64,000 bases of DNA from Symbiotaphrina buchneri (Eukaryota > Ascomycota > Symbiotaphrinales > Symbiotaphrinaceae). Shown here piece by piece: positions 47,482 to 58,933 of this stretch. Under the pieces are notes generated by a model. It searched no databases. It worked only from the letters and a program-made list of their open reading frames with translations, and was not told the origin of the DNA. Each line of letters begins with the position of its first letter. Positions within the stretch are counted from its first letter, which is position 1. The translations under genes were made by a program, and so were the position numbers. The stretch spans positions 372,001 through 436,000 of the forward strand of contig BCIG01000006.1 of NCBI GenBank assembly GCA_001599915.1, in the 5' to 3' direction.

Positions 47482-49906
47482 TCACCTCCACGCACTAGCA
47501 TAATAGCCACGAGGGAACTGATCAGGAGCATAGCCATGACGGGCGTGCTCCTCCCGGCAAGGACCATCCTCGAACTCGAGATCATACAATTGATTCACGC
47601 TCCGCTTCTTGCTCGGCCGACGCACGACGTACGAAGGAGACTTCAACTTGCTTGTCAGCGGCTTGGGAGACACATTCGGAGCCAGCTGCGCAAGCGGGTA
47701 GTGCTGCTGCACGGCCGGCGACGGTCTAGTCTCTGCCTGCCGTGTCGGGAAATGGAGTCGAGGCACATTGTTCGTCACAGATTGTTTGTTTGTTGGAGTC
47801 GATGGTACGGAGTCGCTCGGCGATTCTGATATTCGATCGATCTGCCGCATGACCTCTGAACGTGTGACACTGGCGCTTTGAGAGGAGCCGGGTGACCGGG
47901 CTTTATCCGCGACATGGCCCGCGGACAAGCCCTCTATGGTAGGCGCTATATCAGGTCGCCTACCCAGCCTTTCTGTGATGGTCTGAGGGTCCACTGACAT
48001 TTCATCCAGATCCGACGTTCGAGGGTCAGCAGATCGCTGATATGGTAGTTCCTTGGAACTTCCACCGATGCCTCGAATGTCCTCCACACCCACATCACCC
48101 GTTGACGGCATATTCAAGGAGCTGGGCTCGGGACGAGGCATCTGTAGGTCCGGTCTGTGGAAATACGGGGAGACCACGGGCGGCTTTGACACTTGGTTAG
48201 GTAGATGCAATTCTTTGACAAGATCCTCCGATTGGGATGGACTTTCCCAGGCTTTGATCGCTCTTTGATAGACAGCCTCAAACTCGTCACGGTACGTCTT
48301 GTTTGTGAACCAGGAGTGGTTTAATGCATCTGTTGCCGTCATCCTGGATTTGTCGTCAAGTACGAGTAGTCTGTCTATGAAGTCTCGCACCCTATTGCTC
48401 AAGTTTGCCCACAGCTCATCCGCCTTCATTGACTGCAGATCGCCTTTCAAAACACAGTTGGTAATCTCTTCGTCTGGGACATTCGGGTAACGAGCGTCTT
48501 CTGCGCAAGCAAACGGTGATCGGCCAAGAAGAAGAAATGCTGTTACACAACCGATGGACCACATGTCGACAGCTTTGGTATAGCCCTTGCTTTGTGATGA
48601 CGATTTCTGCGAAGATGATGCGGTTGAAGATATCATCGTTTCACTGTACGTAATCAGTGAAGGCTCACGCAATAAGCCATGAACAATACTTACGGCGCCG
48701 CATACTCCACAGTTCCTATCATTTTCGTTTTCATCCTCTTCATTTTGGCATTATGCTTCGCTTCTCTTGCCAAATCTATGGCAGCGCCAAAATCTGTGAG
48801 TACAACCCGTGCTCCAATGTCAAGAGAGTCGACCAAAATGTTGTCAGGCTTCAGATCTCGGTGGACGATATCATGACTGTGGAGGTACTCCACGGCTTTT
48901 AGCACCTGCCGAGTAATGACAGCAGCTTCCACTTCATTGAGTGCACCGCCGTTGGAGCTGGTCAAGGAAAAAAGATCCCCTCCACATATTGATTCTTGGA
49001 AGATATATAGCGTGTTTTCTGTTTTGAAGACCCTTTCAAGCCTGATAATATTGGGGTGAGTGCACTTCCTCAAGACTTCAAATTCCCTATCAGTCTTTTG
49101 TTTGAACTGTTTCAAGACTTTCAACTTAGACCTGATCTTGAATTCCTCACGCTTCTTCTGCTCTAGCTGTGCTTCTATGTCAAGCACAGTGCGGGAAGCA
49201 GCCGCATCAGACTTGGAAACGCCATGACGAGTATGCCGGTGTGCCCCAATCCTACGGAGATCGACAACTTTACAGGCGAGTTGTCGGTTGGTACGGCAAT
49301 GAACAGCCATGTAGACATCACCATGTCCGCCTTGTCCCAGCTTTTGGTGGCTTATATAGTACTCTTTGCGGAAAAGCTAGGAGGAATGAGAGAAAGCACT
49401 CTCCACGGAGTTTGACCTACCTTTTTCTCTTCTTCTTGGATGGAATCCTTTTCCGGGGGTTTCCGCTTCGTCTCATGAAAGGTCAATGTGACTCGCGGAC
49501 AAACAGATAGTGCATCCCCATCGCATAAGAGGACTGAATCATCGTGCGGCATTGGCAGACCATTTCGCAGGGTCCCGTTCCTAGATATATCTCGAGCATA
49601 TACCAGGGGTGGAATGTCATCATTATCGGTGTTGAAAATCACATTGTGGACTCGAAGGTGCTTGTTGGAAACAGTAGGATCATTAATAATGATCTCACTA
49701 ATCACATTAGGGATGTAAAGAGAAAACGGTACTGGCCATCCGCACCAGCGTTCTTGTCTACCAATGAACATCTCCTCATTTTGCAGGACATGGAACCCTA
49801 GTCAATCAGGGCACTTTCCTCGAATCAGGCAAAGCGGCCTACTTTGACAATGCTCTATCGATGTATCAAAATAGCCAACTATCCGAGCAGGGTCTTTTGA
49901 TGCCAT
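47482..49906 (-). CDS. FHA-domain Ser/Thr kinase (Rad53/Cds1/Mek1 group)
   Basis: Checkpoint- or meiosis-type kinase. Exons 49906-49843, 49797-49421, 49376-48694 and 48643-47482 (introns of 45, 44 and 50 nt) give 761 aa. An N-terminal FHA domain (about 22-120) has FIGRQ and DPTVSNKHLRV, the phosphothreonine-binding signatures. The kinase domain starts at KLGQGGHGDVY (159-169), with K183 in ACKVV, HRDLKPDN (319-326), DFG (342-344) and AAPE (373-376). The C-terminal 300 residues are Ser/Pro-rich. Between K183 and the helix-C region is an insert of about 50 mostly basic, coiled-coil-like residues (about 195-245). A single FHA and the long tail fit Cds1 or Mek1 better than two-FHA Rad53; which ortholog it is cannot be decided by eye. 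Confidence 0.88.
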
Positions 49907-50251
49907 AAGGGCAGATATAAGACAAGAAGGCAAAAAGAAATAGGACCAAAGGAGATGTAATCGAGATGGAATCGAAATAGAAAGCCGAGCTTAGACAAGA
50001 AAATCTCTGTTAATAAGTCTGCTTGTTAGTTATAGCATGAGCAGGATAATTGACGCTTCGAAGTGAGGCTGAGACCACGCAGTCATCTCATAGGAATCCA
50101 GAGGATCGTTCGTGCTTGTGGGTGTCCTGTACAAATATTTGGGAGCGACTGTTGTTCCTATTCGCGTCATTTGCTGCGGATTAGGTTAGCTGCCCCATGG
50201 TAGTAATCGTCCGCGAAGAAGGCGCCAAAGCACGTGACTGAATGTTCTAGC

Positions 50252-50271
50252 GCTTTTAGGGCTGCAAACCC
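50252..50271 (+). promoter_or_regulatory. Ribosomal-protein promoter element (TTTTAGGGC...AAACCC)
   Basis: Reads GCTTTTAGGGCTGCAAACCC, about 110 bp upstream of the probable 5' UTR intron of the eL41 gene. It matches the element at 13138-13154 upstream of RPL28 in sequence and orientation. Confidence 0.5.
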
Positions 50272-50362
50272 AAGCGAGCCAAGAGCTGCCCACATTTGCG
50301 TCACCTTCGCAACCTGACGGAGCTCCCTTCTCTCATCACCAATCACTCAACTTCGACGACGA

Positions 50363-50484
50363 GTAAGTCAACCCATCAGCGGTCCCAACGCCGTCTCCTG
50401 CTTCCCTTGAGGGATGGATATGATCCAGAGGGGACTATCTTTATTGTAGAGCAATTGCTAATCTTTATGCTCCAGCTTAACTAG
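50363..50484 (+). other. Probable 5' UTR intron of eL41
   Basis: Starts GTAAGTC and ends CTTAACTAG, 122 nt, leaving nine bases before the ATG at 50494. Leader introns like this are common in ribosomal-protein genes. Confidence 0.55.
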
Positions 50485-50493
50485 TTATCGAAG

Positions 50494-50677
50494 ATGAGAG
50501 CGAAGTGGAGAAAGAAGAGAGTTCGCCGGCTCAAGCGTAAGAGAAGAAAGACGAGAGCCAGAAGGTATGAATCCTCCGTGGCCCAGTGTTTGCTGCTCGA
50601 AGACTTTCGAGCGGAAACACCGAACGTCTGATAGCAATGGACCACGTGCTGACCTGCCTTTTCTTAACAGCAAGTAA
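50494..50677 (+). CDS. RPL41: 60S ribosomal protein eL41 (25 aa)
   Basis: Among the smallest known eukaryotic proteins, a single basic helix at the ribosomal subunit interface. Exons 50494-50564 and 50671-50677 are joined by a 106-nt intron (GTATGA...TTAACAG). The protein begins MRAKWRKKRVRRLKRKR and ends RKTRARSK, 25 aa, differing from the yeast protein at only a couple of positions. The last exon supplies one base of the Ser codon, the final Lys and the stop (C AAG TAA). It is easily missed by ORF-length cut-offs. The upstream element and leader intron support expression as a ribosomal-protein gene. Confidence 0.97.
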
Positions 50678-51292
50678 ACGCCTTCACCATCTCGATCTCA
50701 GCTCCTAGTCCTTTGAGTCTACTCGGCAACACAATCATGTCCTCTCGTCATCGATAGGTTCCTCTACCTCAACGTCTCTCGGTACCGTACGTCTTCCGGC
50801 ACCTCAGCGGGGTACTTCGGATTCATGTCGTGGAGGAAAGGGAGGCTTGCATATGGGTGGATTTGGAAGGATGAATAGCTGGTCAATTCTATCGAGGGTT
50901 CTTATGGGGTTTCTTGCGACATCGGAAGCTGTTTTTCAGGATGGCTATTGCTTGACGATCAATTGGTTTCAGCTTCAACACCGAGGTGTAGCAAGTCAAT
51001 CAAAATACTGCATCTGCACAATGTCCTTGCGTAACTCTGTAGATCAAAGGGCCTTGGCCTGTAGAAGTAAACGTTTCCGCGCTATTGAGCAGTACATTTA
51101 CAGTTGGGTGAGGCCTGATATTCATCGAGCTATGCCTGAGTCGTCATGGACCATCACTCGAGCTGGCGAGCTCGGCAAACCTTCCCCTGCCAAAATCGGA
51201 GACAAAATTTCCCAAAATTTGACTTGCCTGTACCAATACAACACCACGTTCTAGAAGACGCTCACCTCTGAGATCTCCCATACGCCCTCAGA
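50678..51292. other. Intergenic region between eL41 and RPA49; no gene recognised
   Basis: 615 bp holding the eL41 3' UTR and RPA49 promoter. A 135-codon plus-strand frame (50847-51254) shows no domain. Confidence 0.5.
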
Positions 51293-52799
51293 ATGTCTGA
51301 AAAGAAGAGGAAGAGACCTTCGGAAAAAGGGGCCGCCCCCAGCAAGAGGGTCGCCATCGACGCACCTGCAGATGTGGTCAAGGTGAAGATGGTGCCTGCG
51401 ACTCAGGGCGTGAAACCAGTAGTCGGTGAGTTTCTACCTACGCTGTATCCTCAATCAAGCAGGTTGCTGATTTACAATAGCATCTACTCCTGGCTTGGAC
51501 CTGCCCTCAAGCCTTGGGTTCAAGGCGTACCAGAAATCACACAATGCGCGAGGCACGGAGCTCCTCCTGCATTCCTCTGACCACCCGGTAGTCGACTATA
51601 CTGCGCGAGAGGATGATCCTGAAAGCACCGAGAGGGTGTTGAAACATTATGTTGGCGTGTACGACGAGAAGACGGGCGAGCTGCAGCTCATGGAGGCGCG
51701 GCACATGGTCATGAGGGCGGCAGTTCGCCCAACAGAAGACGAGTCGGACCATGAAGTTGAGAGGCTTTCGGTGCGTATACTCAGCACACTACATATACGT
51801 GAGCTAATGAGTATCAGAATGTGGCTATGCGTAATGAGCTGGGTATGCAGTTCGGTACGAAGAAAGCGAAGAAGGCAATTGCGGCAGTCACGGAAAATGC
51901 TATCGGTGGTACACCCCAGGATGGGGCGGCGTCTGCAGATCCTGTTCAGGCAGCGGTACTAGATTCAATGGCGGAGGCGACTGCAGATATGCCTACGAGA
52001 GAAGAGCTACAGGCTGCCGTGGACGAGAACAAGCCGCGGCCAAAGGCGAACATCAATGCTACGACTCCCGCTGAGGTGTATTCATTGGAAGAGCTCGTGG
52101 GCAAGGAAGAATTGAAGCAGCTGCAGGTCCAACAATGGCAGGAAGCCGTCGCCAACAACCAGACTATCAACACTAGGAGTCGCTATGTCAGCGCAAGGCT
52201 GGCCAAGGTGGTAGCAAGCGGGGATGTGAGGAAGCTGAAGGTGTTGCGATATATGCTGCTGCTTCTAGACTTCTTCATGATCCTCAAACCGGGACCGAGA
52301 GGAGGGAAGAAGATGCCTGGCAAAGATGAGGATTGGCAGAAGTCATTGAAGGTCAACACAGGTCTGGCAGAGAGCGTACGCAGAAGATTTGTTGACAAAG
52401 GGTATTTGTTCCAACCAAGCTTACATTACTCCCTGACTTACAAAAAGCAGAGTCCTGAATACGTGGCATTTGGAAAAGCTGATCCTTCACATCTTGGCCC
52501 TCGCCTTGGTCATCGACAATTACTATGTCGACTTCATTGAGTTGAAGGATGATCTGAAACTGGCAACAAAGGAGTATGTCTTCTTGAGTACCTTGCTTAT
52601 CCCACCGTGGCTGACCAATCCGGCGCACAGCATGACGAAATACTTCCAAGAGTTGGGCTGCACCGTCCGGGATCTGACTGACTCTGAGCGGCTGAACCTC
52701 AAATACACCAAGGCGCAAGCGGCTGCTCACAAGATCGCGAGGTTGACTGTCCCGGTCAAGTTCCCGACGCAGCGGATGCCGAGCAGCAAGAGACGATAG
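51293..52799 (+). CDS. RPA49: RNA polymerase I subunit A49
   Basis: Pol I-specific subunit (TFIIE/TFIIF-like) that helps initiation and elongation on rDNA. Exons 51293-51425, 51481-51770, 51818-52401, 52451-52573 and 52631-52799 give 432 aa. The basic N-terminus (MSEKKRKRPSEKG) precedes the A34.5-binding dimerisation domain (GLDLPSSLGFKAYQK, LLLHSSDHPVVDYTARED). The C-terminal tandem winged-helix part includes YVSARLAKVVASGDVRKLKV, LILHILALALVIDNYYVDF and YFQELGCTVRDLTDSE. The frame of the fourth exon differs from the unspliced frame, and splicing restores the family sequence. The stop is 152 bp from the convergent stop of the next gene. Confidence 0.92.
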
Positions 52800-52951
52800 G
52801 CAGCAGGAGAGTGACAAGTGGTTCAGATTTGCTTCTCTCGAGGGGTATCCCTTTGAATGTGTCACAGATAAACCAACGCTATGCCTTGTTCCACCAATTG
52901 CCTGTACTCTCTGCAATCCCGCGCGCCTCCACTGCTCCTCCAAACCCGGGT

Positions 52952-53352
52952 CTAGTTGTCGTCATCACCGCACAAGCCCTTGCAGCACTCAAAGCACTCG
53001 AAAGCTTCACAAGCGCAGCACGCGGCACAGCTATTTCCAAAAGAATTAGCTTGACTATGCCGTAATTCTGTGCGCCAGTCCTTGGAACTTACCAGCCGCA
53101 GCAGATCGCCTCGCCCTCACCACCACCACGCAACTTCAAGGGGTCGGTTGTCATGGCCTGAACGGGTCTCTGTAGTAGCAAACAAGCATTGGTCAACAAA
53201 CCACGACCCTTTCTTCAAGCCTAGGACTGTAGGCGTGAGCTTGAACATACCGGTTGCTCCGTGCTGATCCTCGACGGGGCATCCAACGTTGCCTGGGCAC
53301 CCATCTGGGCGACTGGCGCTGGCTGTGCGATTTGAGGAGCTTGGTTGATCAT
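52952..53352 (-). CDS. CYSTM-like cysteine-rich small protein (85 aa)
   Basis: Three exons, 53352-53251, 53169-53093 and 53030-52952 (introns 81 and 62 nt), sum to 258 nt. The protein starts MINQAPQIAQPAPVAQMGAQ, has a Gly/Glu linker, then 11 Cys within residues 57-80 (AICCGCCAACCACEAFECF and onward), and ends GDDDN. The layout, a Pro/Gln-rich N-terminus followed by a short cysteine-packed C-terminus, is that of the CYSTM family. These are small membrane-associated proteins linked to stress and metal tolerance in yeast, fungi and plants. Membrane association through the Cys-rich segment (often acylated) is inferred. Each exon is under 110 nt, so simple ORF searches miss it; the three-exon join is supported by uninterrupted frame and good donors (GTATGT, GTAAGT). 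Confidence 0.82.
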
Positions 53353-54726
53353 GTTTGAAGTTGGAAGATTGAAATCCGTAGATGGCTCTTTGAGGAGGAA
53401 TTGATGTATATGGAGCGTGGTTGCCGGGCGATACTTGAAGATGCAATTGAGGAGATCTCGTTGTAGTAAGACGGTGTTTGCAAGGGGGAAGAAGGTGTTT
53501 GATAATAAATAAGCACAGTGGCTGCATGCAAGGTAAGTGTAGGGCCGTAGGGTAAGGTAATTAAGGAGGGTCCACCCAGCGGGTAAGGGTCTACAGGCTA
53601 GAACAAAGGCCAGTTACGAGAACACGCGCGTCACCATTTGACGGCTTCACGTCCAGATCGGGGCTGTGCAAATACAAATTAGGAGAGGCGCTCATTCAGA
53701 ACACTAATGCACCTATGAGGGCTCTCGAAGTGGTCGTACGTTCGAATTCACTCGAACTGGAGAATTTACCGGCGCATGCGTGGCTGGAGATGTCGGCGAA
53801 CGGAGGCCCCGGTTCGGCAGCATTGGCCCGGACGCCTGGCGCTCCCCGTTTCATATCAGTGCATGTTTCACTGGCTTTTGACTTGTTGGGGAGCTGGCGT
53901 TTGCATGGTTTGTGTACGAATACACATCTTCTGCACTTCCTAGCAGAGAAAGAGGCTTGTATTAGTGCTGACCATAGGCCCTCAAAGCAACACAACAGCT
54001 GAACATGGTAGCGCCCGACTGAAAAGGACCAATTCCGGACCGCTGTGCTGCCCTGTGTTCATTCCAGGTGATAATGAATACGAGCTACGCGGGTTGAGGA
54101 GCTGAAGCAGGTCAAATGCCAACAATCAAACGGGTCATAGTTCCCGGCTTGGCGAGCTTGGTGAAGCTTAGGCGGAGCTTGTTTCAGCTGGCGCGGACCC
54201 CTGAATCCCGACGATTCCCGGCCAACTTCATATCGAAGTTTGCCGGTATGATAAGTATCCATGAAATAACTGTATACCTTCCAACATGGTACCCTTTGAC
54301 TGGTATATCTTTTTCTGCTATCCAAAAGAAAAGAAATTGAGATGCTACCATTCGGTCGCGACGTTGGCTATTGGCTTTTGGCTAGCTCATTCAACTTCGA
54401 GAATGATAGCTCTTTCGTGCACCTTTCCTCTTCTTGACTTTGCTGCAAAGAAATGGGACGGCGGTTAAACAACCGATCAACTTCGAGAATTAGTACTAGA
54501 AGAGCAAAGTATCGCCATGCTACATATAATCACGCAATTTGAGGACTTCAAGCAATGACTGTTTCCTAAACGAATGAATGAATTCTATCATGAGTGAAGC
54601 ACCTAGAAGTATGCAGCCGGCAACTCTCGCCGCTGCCAATCATAACTCATAAGCCCTAGACAGGCGTCGTGGGCAGGTCTGCAGTAGAGAGACCGCCATA
54701 ACCATAAAGAGCGGCTTCCAAAAGAA
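53353..54726. other. Intergenic region, 1.4 kb; no gene recognised
   Basis: Contains a GGGTAAGGTAA stretch at 53550-53560. Plus-strand frames at 53715-54002 and 54116-54340 have no domain or splice support. Confidence 0.5.
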
Positions 54727-56234
54727 TCACAACCGATCTCCAATCCATCCATCTTGGGCCCTCTCTTGCACATCGGAGACTATCTCCACCCCTGTACGAC
54801 GCTGCCTGTTTCTTCTGATATCCTCATTAAACCTGTCCAAAGCCCTTTCATCAGTTCCGTCGCCCATTCCAGGTGTTCCGTCCATATCTTGCATTTCAAA
54901 CATGTCTGGAGGCGAGGCAGAACTCTCCAAAGGAGCCGGCTCCAAGAGTTCCAGTAGGCTGAGTCGGTCGAGATTATGCTCGTTCTCAATTCGTAGCCTC
55001 GTCGGCTCTTTTGACCGCATCAGCGGCTCAACGACATGCTCTCGTGCTCTCTTGCAGATCTCACGGGACTGAGGGAGGGTTTCTTTCCAGGTCTCCATCA
55101 CAGCGACAAATATATCGAGTTCTTGCGGGCCGCTACATGGACAGCATAGAACATCAGCAAAATGGGGGCTTGGGGAGAGCAGATTTATCAAGCTTACAAT
55201 CGGATGTCTTTGTCTGGCAACAGTGCAAACACTCCCATGCCGAACGTTCTCACGAGACAGGTATAGGCCAAACTGAGAGCCATAGCCGTCGACAAGTCCT
55301 CTCTATTTGCCTTTGTCATTGTACAGAGCAAATCGATGTGCCTATCCTCCGTCGATGCACGAGGGCGACCGCCAGGATCGCTCGCATCACGATCTGTTGC
55401 ATGTTGATCAGGAGGATCCTGCGTCCCTAGGACTACGTAACGCCCATCATTGCGGCTGGTTACATCATTCATCAGTATCGTATTCATGTCTTGGAAAAGT
55501 GCCAGATGCACGTCCCTGGTGCATCTCCACAACCGTCTTTTGTCTGAGCTCATGGTATACCCTTCGTATGCCGTCCCAAGAATTTTCAATGTTACAATTT
55601 GTTGCTCCGTGTAGCCAACAGGAATGTTGGCTTCTTCGTCAATCGACCTGTTCACAGACTCTCGACTTGCTCGGAGAATCCGGGAGAGCTCAGATACACC
55701 ACCTTTTCCAAAGATATTCGCCCACAAGATGATGAAGTCATCCAGTAAAACCAGCTCCTTGGTTGCCAAGTTCTTCTTGATTTTTCCAAGTGCAGCTTTA
55801 CGTATCTGCATGATTACCGCGTTGGAGGTCAACAGCTGGGCCACGCCTCGTTCATCCCTTTGGGCATCCAGGATTTCGGTCGCCGCAGTCACTGCCCTGC
55901 CGAAGCTTCTTCCCGACTCACCCCGTAGCCCCGGCCCAGCCAATTCCTCCACGGACTCGGCTCGATTCCTGGCGCCTTGAATTGGATAGGAATCATCGGA
56001 AACAGAAAGCCAGGATTGTCCTGTCTCGCTAGGGCTCGATAACTTTTGCTCGATTCCCTGTGTCAAGTCACGTAGGTATTCCCCTATCTGCTCAATCTTG
56101 CTCGGCATATCTCCCGGACTGAGTGGCTCCAGGTAGTCTGTGAGAGCTTGGAGGATTTGTGCAAGGCCTTGGTCCATCGCTTCAGGAACTGTATCATTAT
56201 CGGGCCCTCGCGTGTGCTGTGTGACATTGGCCAT
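54727..56234 (-). CDS. Fungal protein of unknown function
   Basis: Exons 56234-55198 and 55132-54727 (65-nt intron) give 480 aa starting MANVTQHTRGPDNDTVPE. The same frame is open for 133 codons further upstream, but that part is low-complexity and lacks conserved character, so the ATG at 56234 is preferred. The body is mostly helical in appearance, with an Asn/Asp-rich middle. Notable stretches are KELVLLDDFIILWANIFGKG and ETWKETLPQSREICKRAREH. No catalytic motif, signal peptide or membrane segment is seen. I do not recognise the family. Confidence 0.65.
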
Positions 56235-57241
56235 GGCGAAAGAGATGAGTGGGAACAAATACGATGTTAACGGAAAGTCGTGGACTTTACAGTCGGATGA
56301 TGTAGTCGACTCCGTTAATGGAATTATGTTTTCGAGTGACTTAAGGCAATGAGGATCGTAGAGATGTCCGGGAAGTTGGGGACGGGGGTAAATAAAAGTG
56401 GACGCAGAGCAACAATAGAGAGCAAAACAGCGTCTATGGTGGAGAGTGAAAAAGAAACGAGACGAGAAGGAGAAAGCACGCAACTTTGGCCATTGTTGTT
56501 GCCAAACTGAAATTGGAAGGGACGAGGAAGACGAGGTGGAATTATTTGTAGAGTTCGGATAAGGCAGGACCGTCCAACTCTTCACCAATGCGTAGAAATG
56601 CTTCTGAATATCCCTTGCAATGGAGGGAGTCAACAGTCACATTACCCAAAAGTCTCATCTGCTTCGGTAAAATTGTACAATTCAAGCTGCCCTCAGGAAC
56701 GTGTCCGACGCTTCTCAGCGTGCTGAACCCGGACAAGTAAGCCCTCGCTGAGTTTCCTCACGGACCACGGAGGCCATAGCCAGATTGTCATAGAGATGAC
56801 CTAGTGGTCGACCCCCAAAAAGGATAACGAATTTGAGGAAGGTAAGGTATTTGATAAACCAAGGTCACCTTATGCTGTCCTGTCCTCTCTTCTAATACGT
56901 GTTCAGGTGAGATGATTGACATGTGTTCAGCCCAGAACTTGAAGACAGTGAGAGCATAGTTGAATTATGTATTCACAGGGACAATGACAGCGGCCAACGG
57001 TGTTTATGAAGTCTGATATTGGACGACTGGCTCGGCTAAACGCCTATTTTTACACCCACCACCCCTGACGCGTGAATCATTGGCGTCACCACTTCCTGAT
57101 TCGCAAGCCAAACAAAACTTCTGTTTTGATCGCACTCAACCCCCAGGTTCGCCCCATCAAACATGCCGTAGTCACAGTCCCTCCCCCTAAAGAGGTCTCT
57201 GTGGTGATATTCCTCAGGTACTCCTCAAGAACGATCTGCGA
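56235..57241. promoter_or_regulatory. Divergent upstream region, 1 kb
   Basis: Lies between two divergent starts. Contains AAGGTAAGGTA at about 56839-56849. No TATA box was clear and no gene was recognised. Confidence 0.5.
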
Positions 57242-58933
57242 ATGTTCGGCATGTGGGGTTACCGGGCAGCTTCTCAAGAAGCGCTCCTCAAACAATATGA
57301 AGCGGAATACAATGCTGCTCTAAAAAGGGGGGAAATATTCCCATTTGTACTACCTTTCTTTCTTGTTCCTGCGTTGCTCTGCATTGCATATCTTCTCACC
57401 GATTATCGTCGTTCGCCGCTGCTCAGAGTCATGAAAATCCCTGTGTTTGCTATAGTCTGCTTCCTTTCTCTTTATGCGATCCTCTACTGCAGGTCCCCGA
57501 ATCCAAAATTTGGCTATCTCGTTGGTTTGATGTCAGCGTGGGATATGCTCTGGTCTTTCACCCTGTTGTTCTGTTACGATGCTCAGGATGATCTCAAGAG
57601 GCTACAGTGGGCAGAGCAGGGAACGAAAGGCGAGCAGCAGGAGTCTTCGAGCTTCCAGAGTAGCACCGCAGGTTCTGGCCGAGATGAAGGGATAGATGGT
57701 TCGGAACTCAGGCAACGGAAGCCCCATTCCATCGCAGAAGTGGGCCCGGGCGCCAAGTCCGATCATCATCATGTGGAGAGCAACGGAACGAGTCAAAAGG
57801 ATTCATCCGGTTCTTCGAAGGACAGGACGATATTCTGGGAGCCATATCCTGTCAGACCATTCTCGCGAAGGCTCAACTGGGTGTTGTCCCTAGCTTTCAA
57901 CCTCACTGGGCAGGGATGGACTCATAGTGTCTCGAATATGCCAGCTCTTCCCGAGTGGGCGCAAGAGCAACTAGAAGAAACCAAAAACACATCGCTGGAG
58001 AAGGGAGATTCTCATATTGGCCATACCGGTAACAAAAGATTCCACACACGGCGGGAGTTGTATACCTTCATCTTCAAGACCTGCGCGCTCGCGTATCTAG
58101 GGTGCGATTTCGCCAAAGTTGTCATTCTATGGGATCCGTACTTTCTCGGTTTTCCCGAGCGACCTCCTCCAGCATGGCTTCCACAAATCATGCGCACTAG
58201 CAGTGTCTTACTGAAATCATTTCGCCTTGGCACCAGCTTCATAGCAGTCATTGCGTCATTGGAAGGATTATACGCCATGGCATACCTGCTGTTGGTTGGT
58301 GCCCTCGGACCAAGATGGTTGGGCATATACGGCGAGCCGTGGATGTTGGTCTCTGCATTCGGAAGCTTCAAAGGGGTCTTGGATCATGGCCTTCCTGGAT
58401 TCTGGGGTGGCTACTGGCATCAGGTCTTCCGGATAGCTTTTGAAGCTGTCTCAAAATTGATCGTTGAACAAGCAAGCCTGGACTCTGATGGGATGTCCGC
58501 AAAACTAGTCCGGCTCTTCACATCTTTCACTCTTTCAGGAATGTTACATGGATGTGCATCATACACCTTATGGGCGAGGACGAATCCGCTCAGCGGATCA
58601 TTCTTATTCTTCTTTCTTCAGCCTTTCGGAATCATCCTGCAGCTGATCCTTACGGATCTGGCAAAAAGATCTGGGTTGAGAGAGCGGTGCCCGAAACCCT
58701 TGCGTCGAGCAGCAAATCTGGTGTACCTCCTCATATGGTTGTACTATACGACTCCTTTGTTCATCGAAGACTTGGCCCGTGGCGGGATATGGACTTACGA
58801 GCCCGTACCTGTCAGTCTGTTCAGAGCCCTTGGACTGGCCCCGAAAGGTTCGCATTGGTATTGCTGGCCAGGACCGTGGTTTGAAATTTATAGAGGGAAG
58901 CGTTGGTGGGACACTGGTTTGGTTCCTTACTGA
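57242..58933 (+). CDS. Wax-synthase-like membrane O-acyltransferase
   Basis: Single exon, 563 aa, ATG at 57242. The protein has about eight hydrophobic segments: two early (about 33-52 and 65-82), one near 95-110, and a cluster from 280 to 530. A soluble loop of about 100 residues (120-220) is rich in Ser, Gly and charged residues. The region WGGYWHQVFRIAFEA followed by SGMLHGCASY is typical of the fungal wax-synthase domain proteins in the MBOAT superfamily; the His in SGMLHG is the likely catalytic residue. Relatives include acetyl- and acyl-transferases in secondary-metabolite and sterol or terpenoid modification. The specific substrate is unknown. It is followed in the same direction by a PhyH-family oxygenase. 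Confidence 0.85.
   Translation: MFGMWGYRAASQEALLKQYEAEYNAALKRGEIFPFVLPFFLVPALLCIAYLLTDYRRSPLLRVMKIPVFAIVCFLSLYAILYCRSPNPKFGYLVGLMSAWDMLWSFTLLFCYDAQDDLKRLQWAEQGTKGEQQESSSFQSSTAGSGRDEGIDGSELRQRKPHSIAEVGPGAKSDHHHVESNGTSQKDSSGSSKDRTIFWEPYPVRPFSRRLNWVLSLAFNLTGQGWTHSVSNMPALPEWAQEQLEETKNTSLEKGDSHIGHTGNKRFHTRRELYTFIFKTCALAYLGCDFAKVVILWDPYFLGFPERPPPAWLPQIMRTSSVLLKSFRLGTSFIAVIASLEGLYAMAYLLLVGALGPRWLGIYGEPWMLVSAFGSFKGVLDHGLPGFWGGYWHQVFRIAFEAVSKLIVEQASLDSDGMSAKLVRLFTSFTLSGMLHGCASYTLWARTNPLSGSFLFFFLQPFGIILQLILTDLAKRSGLRERCPKPLRRAANLVYLLIWLYYTTPLFIEDLARGGIWTYEPVPVSLFRALGLAPKGSHWYCWPGPWFEIYRGKRWWDTGLVPY

Larger units (their letters stand above)
49907..50493 (+). promoter_or_regulatory. Divergent upstream region of the FHA kinase and eL41
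   Basis: 587 bp with the eL41 promoter and 5' UTR. Two features stand out: the TTTAGGGC/AAACCC element at 50252-50271 and a probable 5' UTR intron at 50363-50484. Confidence 0.6.

Noticed and set aside
53715-54002. 95-codon plus-strand open frame
   Set aside because: No domain, no transcript features nearby.
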